DNA of 64,000 nucleotides from Undaria pinnatifida (taxonomy: Eukaryota > Sar > Phaeophyceae > Laminariales > Alariaceae). The notes under the pieces were generated by a model. The model was not told the origin of the DNA. It did no database searches and worked only from the letters and a program-made list of their open reading frames with translations. The position numbers and the translations under genes were made by a program. This document shows positions 29,251-41,590 of the stretch, in pieces. Position 1 is the stretch's first letter, and every line of letters begins with the position of its first letter. Where the stretch lies: positions 21,050,203-21,114,202 of the forward strand of contig JABAKD010000023.1 of the NCBI GenBank assembly GCA_012845835.1, in the 5' to 3' direction.

Positions 29251-32250
29251 GTGTTCCTGCAGGACGACTTCCCAAAACGCTTTGTGTTTGCGCACGAAAC
29301 CCGGCACAAACGCGCTCCCCCCGCACCGGCGTCCACCCCTGCCGGTCATCCGATGTATATCAGCAACGACAGTGATCAACGAGAACCATCGGCGATTAGC
29401 GAGGCAACAGCGACAACACGTCCGTGTGGGCAATAACTGCATGTTAGCAGCGACCCGCAAAGCGAAAGCACTTTTTGCACAGCTGTATATCAACAGTGAT
29501 CAGCAAAGTGAAACCATCTCTGGCACAGCAGTGCCAATGACGGTTGCATATTCACTCAGCCGTGTGTCAGCGACAGCTGTATACCCACATTAATACCGAC
29601 ATTAACCCTTTCGGAGCCCACGCATAGCAATGTACGCCCATATCACGTGGAGAGGGACCCGGGGATGGGGCCGTCGAAAGGTAGCTGTGCTGGGTTGTGG
29701 ACGAGCTGTGTTTATCGTCTCAAGTCCTCGTAGCAGCAGCGGGTTCACCGCGCCACACCGCGACACCGGTCCATTATCACACCGTAGCCCCCGCGCGTAG
29801 GTAGGAAGATATGGGGGCAGCTGTCTCGGTATCAGTCGAAATGTATGCAGTGGCGGCTGCAAGCACGTTGTCAGCACATCAACCATAGATGTGTAACCAC
29901 TGCCACCAGCGATACACACTATTACCTCTGATAAAACTGCGTAAGCATTACATGTATATTAACAGAGTAACAAGCGGTATAACGGTCGCAACTCTGACCC
30001 CATGTCAGCTATAACTGTCTGTTAATCGCGACCCGCGAAGCAACAGCGGCGACGAAGACAGGCGTCAGTATCTGTTCACCATCAGCAATCAGCTAGGCAA
30101 AATCATCTCCGGCACCGCCGTGCTAGGGATGATGGTATAACAGCCTCAATCCACGAAGCAGCGGCAACTATGTATGGACACAGTCGTGTCATCGATAACT
30201 TTTTTATATTGACAGCACCCAGAAACTGTCATCAGCAACAAGCAAATCAACTGCAGCGGCCCAGAGATAACACCGCCGTGCCAGCCATAGCTGTATATCT
30301 AATGAGATCAGCAAAACCAAAGCCTCCAGCACCGCCGTGCCGAGATCCGCGAGCCAGAAGCCTCTGGCACTGCCACGCCGAGGTAAGCGAAGTAGAGCCT
30401 CTGGCACAACCGTGCCCGTGATTGCTGTATACCGACAGCGACTAGCGAAGCCACAGCAACGATACCCCAGCCACGTCAGCAGTCACACAAAGCAGCTCCG
30501 GCACGGCCGCGCCGGATATTGTTGTATACCAACACCGATCATCGAAGCAACAGCCAATAGCCCGCGCTGGAGATCGTCGTATATCAACAGCAATCAGCGA
30601 AGCAACAGCCAATATGACAGCCATGCCATCAACCGATGTATATCAGCAGCGACAGTGATCAACGACTACCATCGGCGACTAGCGAGGCAACAGCGACAAC
30701 ACGTCCGTGTAGGCAATAACTGCATGTTAGCAGCGACCCGCAAAGCGAAAGCACTTTTTGCACAGCTGTATATCAACAGTGATCAGCAACGTGAAACCAT
30801 CTCTGGCACAGCAGTGCCAATGACGGTTGCATATTCACTCACCCGTGTGTCAGCGACAGCTGTATACCCACATTAATACCGACATTAACCCTTTCGGAGC
30901 CCACGCAAAGCAATAAAAAAAGTAAGAAAGGCGGTCATTGTCATAGCATGAGTGCGCAGCACGCGATGTTTCATGCTACGCGCGTATCGCGCACCTCCTT
31001 GCGTTGAAGTCGCACATTAAGATCGCCACCCTTTAAGCTAGCAGCCCGTGTAACGTCGTGTGGCTGATCCTGCAATTGCCAGTTATATTCATCAACGTTG
31101 CCCTCTGAAGTCCCAAAGTGGTTAGTACCCACAGCAATCCGCAAAGCAAAAACATCTGGTGCAGCCGTGCCAGTGACAACTGTTCGATCTGCGCATCAAC
31201 CATAGCTGTGTAAACACCGCAACAAACGAAACGTGCAGCCATTCCTGATGAAACTGCATCAGCATGAACTGTATATCCACAGTAAAGAGCGGTACATCGG
31301 TTGGTATAGCGGTCGGTATAGCGGTCGCCACCCTGACCCATGTCAGCCATAACTGTATCTCAACCACGACCCACGAAGCAGTAGCGGCAACGAAGATAAT
31401 CGTCAACATCTGGATGAACACAGCAACCAGCAAGACACGTGTGTCAACCGCAACCAACCAGCAACCAGCGAAGTTATACCATGAGTTCGTTCCGGTCTTG
31501 TTTCGCAAAGTCTCGATCTCTCGCAGCAGAAGCGGGTTAACCTGCCACATGGTAACCCCGCCCATTATTAAACCGTAACCCGCGCGCGTCGGTGAGAAGA
31601 CAAGGAAGCAGCAGCATCGGTATCCGTCGAGATATATGCCGTATTGACTGCAACGACGTTGTCAGCACATCAACCCTAGCTGTTTAACCCCGCAACCCGC
31701 GACACACGCAGTCGCCTCTGATCAAACCGCGTCAGCATCAAGTGTATATCAACAGTAACGAGTGGAAAAGCGGTCGCAACGCTGACCCATGTCAGCCATA
31801 GCTGTATCTCAACCGCGATCCGAAAGTCAGCCGCGGCAATGAAGACAGTCGAACCATCTATGTAGCCCCATCAAATGGCAATACAACATATCTCCGGCAA
31901 AGCCGGTCCAGTGATGGCGGTATATCCACCACACCCAACCAGCAACCAGCGAGGGAGCAGCACAACGTGCCGAGGTCAGCGGAACAAAAGCCGCTGGTAC
32001 TGCCGTACCGAGATCAACGACGCAGAGCCCGCTGACACCGCCGTGCCTATGGAAGCGATATATTGCTAGCGAGGAGCGAAGCAATAGAAACCGATATCAA
32101 TCGTAATACCACCACGTCATTGAGCGACCTAACTAATCAGCACAGCAAAGTACAACTAACCCAGCCGTGTATCAACCATGAGCAACAAAGCAGATGCACT
32201 GCTGGATGACGCAGCCGTGTCGACCAGAGCGATACATTAACCGCGATCAG
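29251..32250. repeat. Degenerate satellite, higher-order copies
   Basis: The recurring core is TATATCAACAG(C/T)GATCAGC, AGCAACAGCG and (A)CTCTGGCACAGCCGTGCC. A 280-bp block is duplicated nearly exactly at 29345-29635 and 30625-30916. A second, more diverged pair spans about 29740-30100 and 31540-31860. Related segments recur near 31250. No gene is supported; the many short ORFs come from the repeat. Confidence 0.75.
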
Positions 32251-32342
32251 TCGACCACGGCGGCACATCAACCGTGATCGGCCCAGCGAGATCGCCTAGA
32301 CGCATACGAGCTGGGCCGGGCAAGAGGCCCTGACCGCGACAA

Positions 32343-32617
32343 TATCGCGATATCACACGCAATTTTTGGAGTTTGGATCTGAAATTTTGACACGTGATTT
32401 GGAACAAGCTGGGCAACATCTTACGAGTCGGATGCAAAAAAAAAAATGTCCTCCGACGGCCGGCCCAAAGTTTTTGCTGAATCTTGAGGCGGGAAAAAGT
32501 GCCAAAAAAAAACAAAAACATCGCATCTCACTTGTAATTGCTTTCTTAAATTGATTCAAATCACGTGTCAAAATTTCAGACCCAAACTTCAAAAATTGGG
32601 CGTGATATTGCGATTTT
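32343..32617. mobile_element. Foldback/MITE-like inverted repeat
   Basis: The left arm 32343-32402 (ATCGCGATATCACACGCAAT, then GAAATTTTGACACGTGATTT) pairs with the right arm 32558-32617 (AAATCACGTGTCAAAATTTC to GGCGTGATATTGCGAT). About 50 of 60 positions agree. The 155-bp centre contains poly-A runs at 32437 and 32506. No coding capacity. It lies at the edge of the satellite. No clean target duplication is evident. Confidence 0.8.
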
Positions 32618-33300
32618 TCTAAACCCCAGGTGTCGGCACGATTTTTCCGGGGAAACGTTGGATTGTTGAATTATCACGAGGCCGCACCAGAAAGTCTTTG
32701 TACGAGTACGAGTATTTTGTTACTCGCAGCTGCGCGTGAAAACATTGGCGCGCAGAGCGTTTGAAAATAGATGTCGATGCTGTGGCTCTTGTTGCCTTGC
32801 TCCCAGCTCAATCTCCACCAGCTGGCAGCCGCTTCAGCCTCCTCCCTTGTGTTGAAATCTGCTGATGACACCTGCTTGGGTTTCGCAGATCTCCTCGGGG
32901 CGTACCGCAGCCTGAGCCACCACTTCCCTCAGCGCTTGTCTTCTCGAATGACGGGGATGGAGGTATTCTCCCACTCTACTGTGTCCGGCATGGCTGAGGC
33001 GACGGCGCGCCGTCCTCACGTCTGTGGCGCTGCTCTGCTGCTGTGTTTCTGCTGTTCTTGTCCATGAAAACTTGATTACGCCGCAAAAAAGATGATGAAA
33101 TTTTTTGAAAATGTCGGTTTCATCCGGTGATCACGCCGCATCTTAGCCGTCTGTGATTGGTCAAAGACCCTTCTACTGCAGAACAGAACCCCTGCTGCAT
33201 TTGGGGAGGTCTAGCTTCTTCGTGGCGATTCAGGGATTACAGCGATGTCTTCGGTTTGATCTGCAACAACGTAGATACAGAAATATGGCCATCTTAGAAA
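32618..33300. other. Unique stretch between satellite blocks
   Basis: ORFs of 98 codons (+, 32771-33067) and 65 codons (-, 32674-32871) overlap. The minus frame is acidic and helical (DFNTREEAEAAASWW) but matches nothing I know. A CACGCCGC-like word recurs at about 33073 and 33130. I do not call a gene. Confidence 0.4.
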
Positions 33301-36300
33301 CCTGTGCCTCTCTTGCCCGGCCCAACTCGTATCGGCAAAGCAAAATACACCCAGCCAAGTCCTATGTCAACAAACAGCAAAGCGAAGGCCCTTCGAGACG
33401 ACACAACCGTGTCGACCAGAGCGGTAGATCCCCGCGATCCGCAAAGCGAAAGGATATCTGCGACCCCTGTATATCAACAGCGATCGGCAGAACCAACTCC
33501 CTCAGGTACAGCCCCTCCCGCGATTTTAGCGAAGCGAAAGTACAACAGGCACAGCCGCATATCAACCACGAGCAGCAAAGCGAAAACGCTGCTGGACGAC
33601 ACAGTCGTGTAGACCATAGAGGTGTAACCACAGCAGCGCGAAAGCATATCTGGCATAGCCGTACATCCACGGCGATCAACAGAGCGACAGCACGTTTGGC
33701 CCAGCCGACCATGACATGTGTATGTCCCCACTGCGGCATAACCAATCGGCAACGCGAAAACACAACTAGCCCAGTCGTATATCAACTACGATCAGCAAAG
33801 CAAAAGCACTACTGGGCCACATCGCGGTGTCGAGCAGGGCGGTATATCAACCGCGATGAAAGTATATCTGGCACAGCTGCATATCAACAGTGCGGTGTAT
33901 CAACCGCGATCAGCCAAGCGAAAGCATACCGCCGCAGCTATATATCTACAGCGGTCAGAACACCAAAGCGACAGCACTGCTGGACGACACAGTCGTGACT
34001 GCCAGAGGGGTATATTCACCGCGATCAGCAAAACAAAGGCATATATGACGCAGTTGTTTATCACCCACGCGGTAAATCAACCGCAATCAGCAACGCAAAA
34101 GCCTATTTGGTGCAACTGTATATCAACCGCGATCAGCAAAGCAGAATAATATCTGGCGCCGCCGGATATCAACAGCAATAAAAAAACTGAAGCGAAACCC
34201 CTTCTGGACGATACAACCGTGTCGACCAGAGTGGTGTATAAACATCGATCAGCAAAGCAAGAGCGTATCTGGCGCAGCTGTATATCACTAGCGCGGTATG
34301 GCTGCATGTCAACAGCAGTCAAAACCTAAATCGAAAGCACATCTGGGCGACGCAGCCGTGTCGACCAGGGCAGTATATCAACCGCTATCATCAAAGCAAA
34401 ATCATATATGGAGCAATTGTATATCACCAGCGGGGTATATCAACCGTGTTCAGCAAAGCAAAAGCACATCTGGCGCAGCTGTATATCACCAGCGCGGTAT
34501 ATCAATCGCGATCAGCAAAGCGAGAGCACTTCTGGCGCAGCTGTGTATCAACAGCAATCACAATACTAAGCGAAAACACCGCTGGACGACACGGCTGTGT
34601 CGACCAGCGTGCTATATCAACCGCGATCAGCAAATCAAAAGCATACCCGGCGCGGCTGTATATATCAACAGCACGGTATACCAACCGCGATCAGCAAAAG
34701 GAAATGCTATCTGGCGCAACTGTATATCAACAGCAAGGAACATCAACTGCAGTCAGCACAGCGGAAGCATATCTGGCGCAGCTGTATATCAACAGCCATC
34801 AAAAGCTTAAAGCGAAGCCGTCCTGGACGACGCAGCCGTAGCGAAGCCGTTCTGGACGACGCAGCCGTGTCGACCAGAGCGGTATATCAACCGCGATCAG
34901 CAGCAAGAAACATATTTGGCGCCTATGTATGTCACCAGTGCGGTATAGCTGTATGTCAACAGCAATCAAAACCTTAAAGCGAAGCCGTTCTGGACAACCC
35001 AGCCGTGTCAGCCAAAGCGCAGCTGTATATCAACAGCACGGAACATCAATCGCAATCAGCAAAGCGGAAGCATTTCTGGCGCAGCTGTATATCAACAGCA
35101 ATCAAAAGCTTAAGGCGATGCCGTTCTGGACGACACAGCCCTGTCGACCGGAGCGGTTTATCAACCGCGATCAGCAGCAAGAAATATATCTGGTGCAGAT
35201 GCATGTCACCAGCGCGGTATAGCTGCATGTCAACAGCAATCAAATACTTAAAGCGAAACCGTTCTGGGCGTCACAGCCTTGTCAACCAGCGCGCAGCTGT
35301 ACATCGACAGCGCGGAACATTAACTACAATCAGCAAAGCGGAAGCTTATCTGGCGCAGATGTATATCAGCAGCAATCGAGAACTTAAAGCGATGCCGTTT
35401 AGGACGACACAGCCGTGTCGATCAGAGCGGTATATCAACCGCGATCAGCAGCAAGAAACATATCTGGCACAGATGTGTGTCACCAGCGCGGTATAGCTGT
35501 ATGTCAACAGGAATCAAGAATTCAAAGCGAAGCTGTTCTGGACGACACAGCCGTGTCGGGCAGAGGTATTATCAACCGCGATCAGCAAATCAGAACATAT
35601 CTGGCGCAGATGTACGTCACCAGCGTGGTATAGCCGTGTATCAGCAGCAATCAAAACCTAAAGCGAAATCACTTCTAGACGATGCAGCCGTTTCGACCAG
35701 AGCGGTACATCAACCGCGATCAGCAAAGCAAAAACATGTCTGGCGCACCTGTATATCACCAGTGCCGTACATCAACCACGCTCAGCAGACCTAAGGTATA
35801 TCTGGTACAGATGCATGTCACCAGCGCGGTATAGCTGTATATCAACAGCATCAAAACCGAAAGCGAAAGCACTGGACGACACAGCCATGTCGACCACGGC
35901 GGTATCAACCGCGATCAGCAAAGCAAAAACATATCTGGCGCAAGTGTATACCACCAGCGCGGTATATCAACCGCGATCAGCAAAGCGAAAGCATCTCTGA
36001 GCTGTATATCAACAGCAATCAAAACTATAGCGAAAACACTTCTGGACGACACAGCCTGTCGACCAGTACGGTATATCAACCGCAATCAGCAAAGCAAGAG
36101 CATATCCGGCGCAGCTGTATATCACCAGCGCGGTATAGCTGTATATCAACAGCAACCAAAATTAAAGCGAACGCATTTCTGGACGACACAGCCGTGTCGA
36201 CCAGGGCGGTATATCAACCGCGAGAGCTGTATATCAACAGCAATTAAAAACTAAAACAAAAACATTTCTGGTCGACACAGCCGTGTCGACCTGGACGGTG

Positions 36301-37120
36301 TATCAACCGCGAACAGCAAAGCGAAAGCATCTCTGGCGCAGCTGTATATCACCAACGCGGTATAGCTGTATATCAACAGCAATCAAAAACTAAAGCGAAA
36401 GCGCTTCTGGACGACACAGCCGTGTCGACCAGGGCGGTATATCAACCGCGAGAGCTGTATATCAACAGCAATCAAAACTATAGCGAAAAGCACTTATGGT
36501 CGACACAGCCGTGTCGACCTGGGCGGTGTATCAACCACGATCAACAAAGCGAAAGCATCTCTGGCGCAGCTGTGTATCACCAGCGCGGTATAGCTGTATA
36601 TCAACAGCAAGAAATAAACTAAAGCGAAAGCACTTCTGGACGACACAGCCGTGTCGACCTGGGCGGTGTATCAACGGCGATCAGCAAAGCAAAAGCATCT
36701 CTGGCGCAGCTGTATATCACCAGCGCGCTCTATCGACCGCGATCAACATGGAATCATGTCTGGCGCAGCGGTATCTACCGTGATCAAGGTAAAGCGTTCT
36801 GGCGCAGCGGTGTCGACCAGGGCGGTGTATCAACCGCGATCAGTAATGCAAAAGCATATCCGGCGCAGCTGTACATCACCAGCACGGTCTATCAACTCCG
36901 ACCAGCGAACGGAAAGCTTATCTGGCGCAGCTGCTGTATATCAACAGCAATCAGCACAGCAACCCCTCTCAGGCACCGCCCCGCAGACATATGTAACATA
37001 GCCAGCACGTCCGTCTATCAACAATGGGCAGCAGAGCCGAAAGCACGTCTGGACCACACAGCCGTGCTGATCAGAGCGGTATATCGCCCGCGATCAGCAA
37101 AGCGTATGCCAGCAGCTACT
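33301..37120. repeat. Degenerate satellite with a regular 137-bp section
   Basis: The key unit is GGACGACACAGCCGTGTCGACC followed by AG(A/G)GCGGTATATCAACCGCG, ATCAGCAAAGCGAAAGCAT, TCTGGCGCAGCTGTATATCA and CCAGCGCGGTATAGC. Between 34854 and 35677 the GGACGAC word recurs at 34854, 34992, 35129, 35266, 35402, 35540 and 35677, steps of 136-138 bp. Elsewhere sub-units of about 60-90 bp are lost or gained (for example 197 bp to 35874). The ORFs on the plus strand are by-products. Confidence 0.85.
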
Positions 37121-38940
37121 AGCGAGCAGATCATGTAAAATAAACAAAATAACATCGGGACACGTCACACTGCTGTATAGCCGTGCTTTGTACTTGGGTG
37201 AAGGGTAAGGCGTGGCCTAGTCATATAGGTACCAGTATCGAGGTTGTACAAGTACTGAGGTTGGTGCTGCAAATCGTTTCCAAAACAAGAGCGATACATC
37301 AACCGCGATCAGCAAAGCGTACATCAGCAGCCAGCCACCAGCGAAGCAACAGGGCGTGATCAGTCATAAGCCATAACCTACATCAGGAGTTGCCACGCAG
37401 CAGCCCCGAGTATTGTTCCATAATCATACACGAAATACCAGCAATGTCATGCGCGAAAGGCCCTCAGTAGCACTGGGTCTGTTACTACTCAGCAGGCATG
37501 GGATGTGGCTGGATACAGCAGATCATACACAATAGACATAACATTATCGCGACACCACATCCTGTACAGCCGTGCTTGGTACTTGGCTGAATTGTAAGGC
37601 GTGGTCTCTTCGGATATGTACAAGTACCGAGGTTGGTACTGCTGATTGTTTCCAAAACCAGGAAATAAAGCAGCATGAATGAAAGGTACCAGATATATGT
37701 GGAACTAAAGATGTCTACATCGCATCGTGCATCCCAGCAGCCTCTGGTACATCGTATCCTGGTGCCTAAACTCGTAGCTAGGGCCGTGTATCCTGGTGCA
37801 AATACTCGTAGGGCACAGGACAGGGTAGCATGCAACCCACGCCCCCCAGACAACGCCTGTTGCCTGGTGACCTGCCCATAGTAGGTCCTGCAGCCTACGG
37901 ACTACCTTGACGAAAACAATGCTGCGGAGGGACGGTGTCATATTCCTTTTATTTTTGGATCTCAAAGCATGGAAACATGTCTGATTCGGGTTAAATTGCT
38001 CTACCATTTTGTTATGGAAGGGCCCACCACCATCTACAGCAGTACCGTTCATTGCGCGCGGAGCATTCTAGAGCGTACCTGGTATAGAGACGGCCGAAAC
38101 ACCCGATATGCCTGGCTGCTATGGTGAGCACGCACTACGGGGAAGTTATTCGTACGTTGAAGTGTAATACCGCGCCCGACCAACATCCCATGCCGACTAC
38201 TTGTCGGAAGGCCTCTTGTCTGTTCGTGAAATACATATTTACGAGTAGATAGAAGAAGCAGTGCCATCATCAGCACTCGAAGAGCGACGCAACAGAAGCA
38301 GTCGCTCGACACGGCAGAGGCCACGGGAAACGACTGCTATTCATTGGTGGTGTGCTCAATCTGCTGGTGGTAATCTACGTTCTGTATACCTGGTATATGC
38401 ATACGGTAGTACTGCTGTACGAGCTATCTGCTGTACATCTGGTATACGCAAACGGTAGTACTGCTGTACGAGGTGCGTGGGAAAACGTCAGCTACATGTT
38501 AGTTGTAGCCCGAAGGATACCTGGTTTGTATCTAGTACACTTCTTCTCCAAGCTGTCCATATGGTCGCATCCACCCATGCCAGCTTTCTCCCATAATTCA
38601 GTGCGATCATAACGCCATAAGACCTCTACGAGTGGGTTTTACTGCGTAAACGGAGGCAACTAAACCTGCGAGCCCCGCCCGGGTACTCATGTCACAGACA
38701 GTCCTCGCCAGTTCACACCACGGAGGTTAGCCCCCAAGATAAGTCCCATACACGCGGCTTCCCAAGTTGCTTGGGTCTTGTGCTCCTCCCTGCTCCGAAG
38801 AACTGTCGTATTGGTGCTGGTTGGTGTTTGGAACTGTGCGAAACGGGGAGTCCGCGAAATCCACTACACGGCTAGAGCGGCGGCAGTCAGTCCCAACGAC
38901 TGAGCCGCTTGGGGCGACGCGGACGACAGTCTCCTCGTAT
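37121..38940. other. Mixed repeats, no supported gene
   Basis: A segment of about 120 bp is present twice, at about 37165-37290 and 37560-37668. Both copies hold GCCGTGCTT(G/T)GTACTTGG, AAGGCGTGG and GTTTCCAAAAC. A 51-bp pair at about 38382-38480 repeats CTGGTAT(A)...ACGGTAGTACTGCTGTACGA. The minus-strand ORFs 37485-37853 and 37705-38052 have no recognisable motif. Some distant satellite words (GATCAGCAAAGC) persist to 37320. Confidence 0.5.
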
Positions 38941-38942
38941 CC

Positions 38943-39248
38943 TTAGTATTCTCCTTCAACGTATGTTCTCTGGTTTCGGGTTCGTGGGAAACAGGCACAT
39001 TGATCGATGTAGCCAAGATTCTCCAAGTAATTCACCGGTTCCAAATCATGAAGCCATCGATGCCTCATGTTCTGGAAACCCGATTTTATCCTTTTAGACC
39101 TGCGAAAAGCAGTTCTCACTAATCCCAAGTAGTTTTTCCTCAAAACCAGGGGTGTAATTCTCCAAGAGTGGAGCAGACACCTCAACCACATCCATAACAT
39201 ATTTCTAGAGGTTTCAAGATTGACACGTGCTCCGATTAGTACGGTCAT
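38943..39248 (-). other. Decayed repeat-family segment, second copy
   Basis: The 101-codon minus frame ends with GFQNMRHRWLHDLEPVNYLE and RTRNQRTYVEGE. The last 35 codons match the frame at 28730-28817. The preceding part (VLIGARVNLETSRNML, LLHSWRITPLVLRKNYLGLV) is not visible in the first copy. It is probably the end of a mobile-element ORF; the family is unknown. Confidence 0.5.
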
Positions 39249-39589
39249 ACCTTACTTCGGCTTCTTTGCTCGAGGAGTTCCGTACATTGCCATAATCCCA
39301 ACAGTGCCAAAACTCCGACAGCGCAACCCGATGAGCCATTCCATAGCGTAGGCCATCCCATAGCCTAATAATAGGTACACAACAACATCAAAAACATATA
39401 GTAAAGAACCAAACGCTATTGCGTACCTGGTATATATAGTTGTTAAAAGCGTAATTGAAGCGCCCTGTTAAATCAGAAAATGTTTAGGCCGATAAATTGA
39501 ATCCGTCTCTTAGACCGCATCGATTGGCCGCAAAACAATAGTGCGGCATCGGTGGGGCGACGGGGGAAAATAGTCTACCGCAGTTTCGC

Positions 39590-39700
39590 CACACGTTCCA
39601 GAGAGACATGCTACCTGCCAGTAACCCCTCTCAACTCGAAATGGATGCGTGTCAAATGACTAAGGCAAGCAACAAGTTAGTACCCCCGCCCCCCCTTACG
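39590..39700 (+). other. Short LINE 3'-end remnant
   Basis: GGATGCGTGTCAAATGACTA then AGGCAAGCAACAAG followed by a poly-C stretch matches the end of the LINE ORF at 44908-44957 (GGATGCGTGGTCAATGGCC, AAGGCAAGCAATAAATG). Only about 60 bp are recognisable. Confidence 0.5.
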
Positions 39701-40483
39701 GGTGGACGGGACCCCCTCATTTCGTAGGCATAGAACGGGACAAAAGGCAGACCTTCTGAGCATCTTTTGGAAAGTCAGCTATGGTGCAAAATCCACGAAA
39801 CATTGGCAAATCCCAAATCGTAGCCTTTGGAAGGACCTTTTCGAGCGCCGAAAATCACGTCAAGCCCACATAACGTGGGCAAAAACGCACGTTTTGTGAT
39901 ATTTGACGTTCGAGACGGTGCTCACAAGGTCGCTGCCTCTCGCCCACCTTCTACTATGTCGACTAGATATATATAAGTGTACTAGATATAAGCGGCCGAA
40001 CTCAATCACCTCCACCACCACCACTAAACATACTCTAACTCCCGATACAGATAGCGACCCGCGGAAACCTACCCAGCCCTCGACCGTGCTGGCGGGGACG
40101 GGTCCGGAAGACGAAGGCGGAGTGGAAACCCCTCGGTGGCGAAAACCGTCGTTCTTCGCTTGTATATCCCGAAAAACAATGCATTCGCTATAATCACGCC
40201 AATCGATCGCTCGAGCGACAGAGCATCGCAACATTCCCCAGAACACAAAGGCACAACCATTAAATCACAGCGGGCGCAATACACGATAGCAGCAGCCCGT
40301 CATTACCGTACGTGGCCGCGAATAACGCCCCCCTCCGGCATTGTTTAACCCGGATTGCTTTCGACGACCCGTGGAGGGCAAAAACGCCGAGCGACGCGTC
40401 CTTGGAAAGACAGACCTCCACGAGATCTTTCGAAAGCCGCCGTTTCCGTTGTTTCTGCCCTTGCGGTATTAGAGAAATCGGCT
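39701..40483. other. No supported feature
   Basis: The longest ORF is 128 codons on the minus strand (39860-40246), Val/Ser-rich with no motif. A TCCACCACCACCACTA segment at about 40011-40026 is low complexity. I see no gene. Confidence 0.4.
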
Positions 40484-40537
40484 TTGAAATTCACCCCAGG
40501 AGGGGTGTTTTGAATTTCACCCCAAGGCGGGGTGTTC
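40484..40537 (-). terminator. Two tandem 27-bp hairpins downstream of the hydrolase gene
   Basis: Two adjacent units, TGAAATTCACCCC-AGGA-GGGGTG and TGAATTTCACCCC-AAGGC-GGGGTG, each form a 6-bp GC stem (CACCCC/GGGGTG). They lie about 50 bp beyond the stop of the hydrolase pseudogene in its direction of reading. They could be a 3'-processing or termination signal, or simply a tandem duplication of a palindrome. Confidence 0.45.
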
Positions 40538-40585
40538 TACACTGAATATATCTGCTACGGTAGAAACAAGAAAATCTTCATCGGT

Positions 40586-41590
40586 TTACTTGCAGTGCTT
40601 TTTGATAATGTTGACAGCGTTTTGCGGAGAGTGAACACCGTAGGATCTCACCCCCTTGGCAAAGATGCCATGAATACACCCCTTGCTTTGGACCCCCCCC
40701 ACCTCGTGACCTGCGATTGCGAGGTTCTGCCCTATCTGCGATATCTCGCCCCAAAGGATTTCGTGCTCTGCTCGCAAGAGCAGAATCGGTGGCAGGAGCA
40801 TACATTTCGAGGCCCTGAGGGGGGATGCCAACGGGCGCAGTCCCTCACTTTCTTTTCTCAGGTAGTCATGCCAGTACCCTTTCATCTGTGCGCCCTCCAA
40901 CCCACATCCCGTCCAGTATCTCTTGCAGCTCCGCCACCCCCCGTCTTCTCCATCCAAGCCTTGCTCCGCGTGCACGTCGCTTAGGGGAGGAGAAGCGGCG
41001 ACAATCGCGCAAAGGATTATTTTTCGCAATGCCAGCCGAAACCATGATCTTTCCATTTGCAACGCTGTGGCCAAGGCCAGGTTGCCCCCACTAGATTCCC
41101 CCACCAAGGCCATCCGCGTCCGGTCACCCCCGTAAGCCCAGATGTTCTTCTTCACCCACTGCACCGCTGCTAGACAAGCCTGTATGGAAACGGGAAACTT
41201 GACCTCCGAGCCGGTACCCGACCGAAACTACAACCATCCCGCTTGCCGTGGCCAGGTCCTTCGATATCGTGTCGTGCGCTCCGAGGGGTCCAAATATCCA
41301 ACCGCCTCCGTGCATCCAGAAGACTACGCCGTTGGAAGCGCGAGAAGTCCCCTTCGCGCTGGCGGACGGCACGTCAATTCTCAGTGGTACCTCGCCGCGC
41401 TTCACGACAAGCTTAACGTCGTGCACCTCGTCTATGTCTCCTTCCAGCAGCCGAGTTCCCATCGAGATAAAGGCTTCCACCTATGCACGTCTCGCTATCA
41501 TGGCCTCCTGCGATGTCTCGTAGGGCAACTGCTTGAAGTGCGCAGGGTGAAACACCGATCTGAACTTTCCCGTCTCGAATAATCGAGCGA
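40586..41590 (-). pseudogene. Alpha/beta-hydrolase of the hormone-sensitive-lipase type, broken
   Basis: The N-terminal part reads HFKQLPYETSQEAMIARRA, a TAG, then VEAFISMGTRLLEGD. The frame 41124-41480 has VVFWMHGGGWIFG, the oxyanion-hole HGGGW motif, and VVSVGYRL. A deletion of about 5 bp after GYRL (near 41214) shifts the frame. The next frame reads EVKFPVSIQACLAAVQWV, LVGESSGGNLA (nucleophile elbow, serine in GESSG) and RAEHEILWGE, where the catalytic acid is expected. It ends with GCIHGIF (histidine). All triad positions are placed, though the acid would be Glu rather than Asp. Such enzymes hydrolyse esters in the cytosol. Frames and a stop make it a pseudogene unless the breaks are introns or assembly errors. 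Confidence 0.82.

Noticed and set aside
33153-37001. Many overlapping plus-strand ORFs with STRAVYQPRSAK-type repeats
   Set aside because: The satellite unit has few stops in some frames; the peptides change with each indel and no start or domain is kept.
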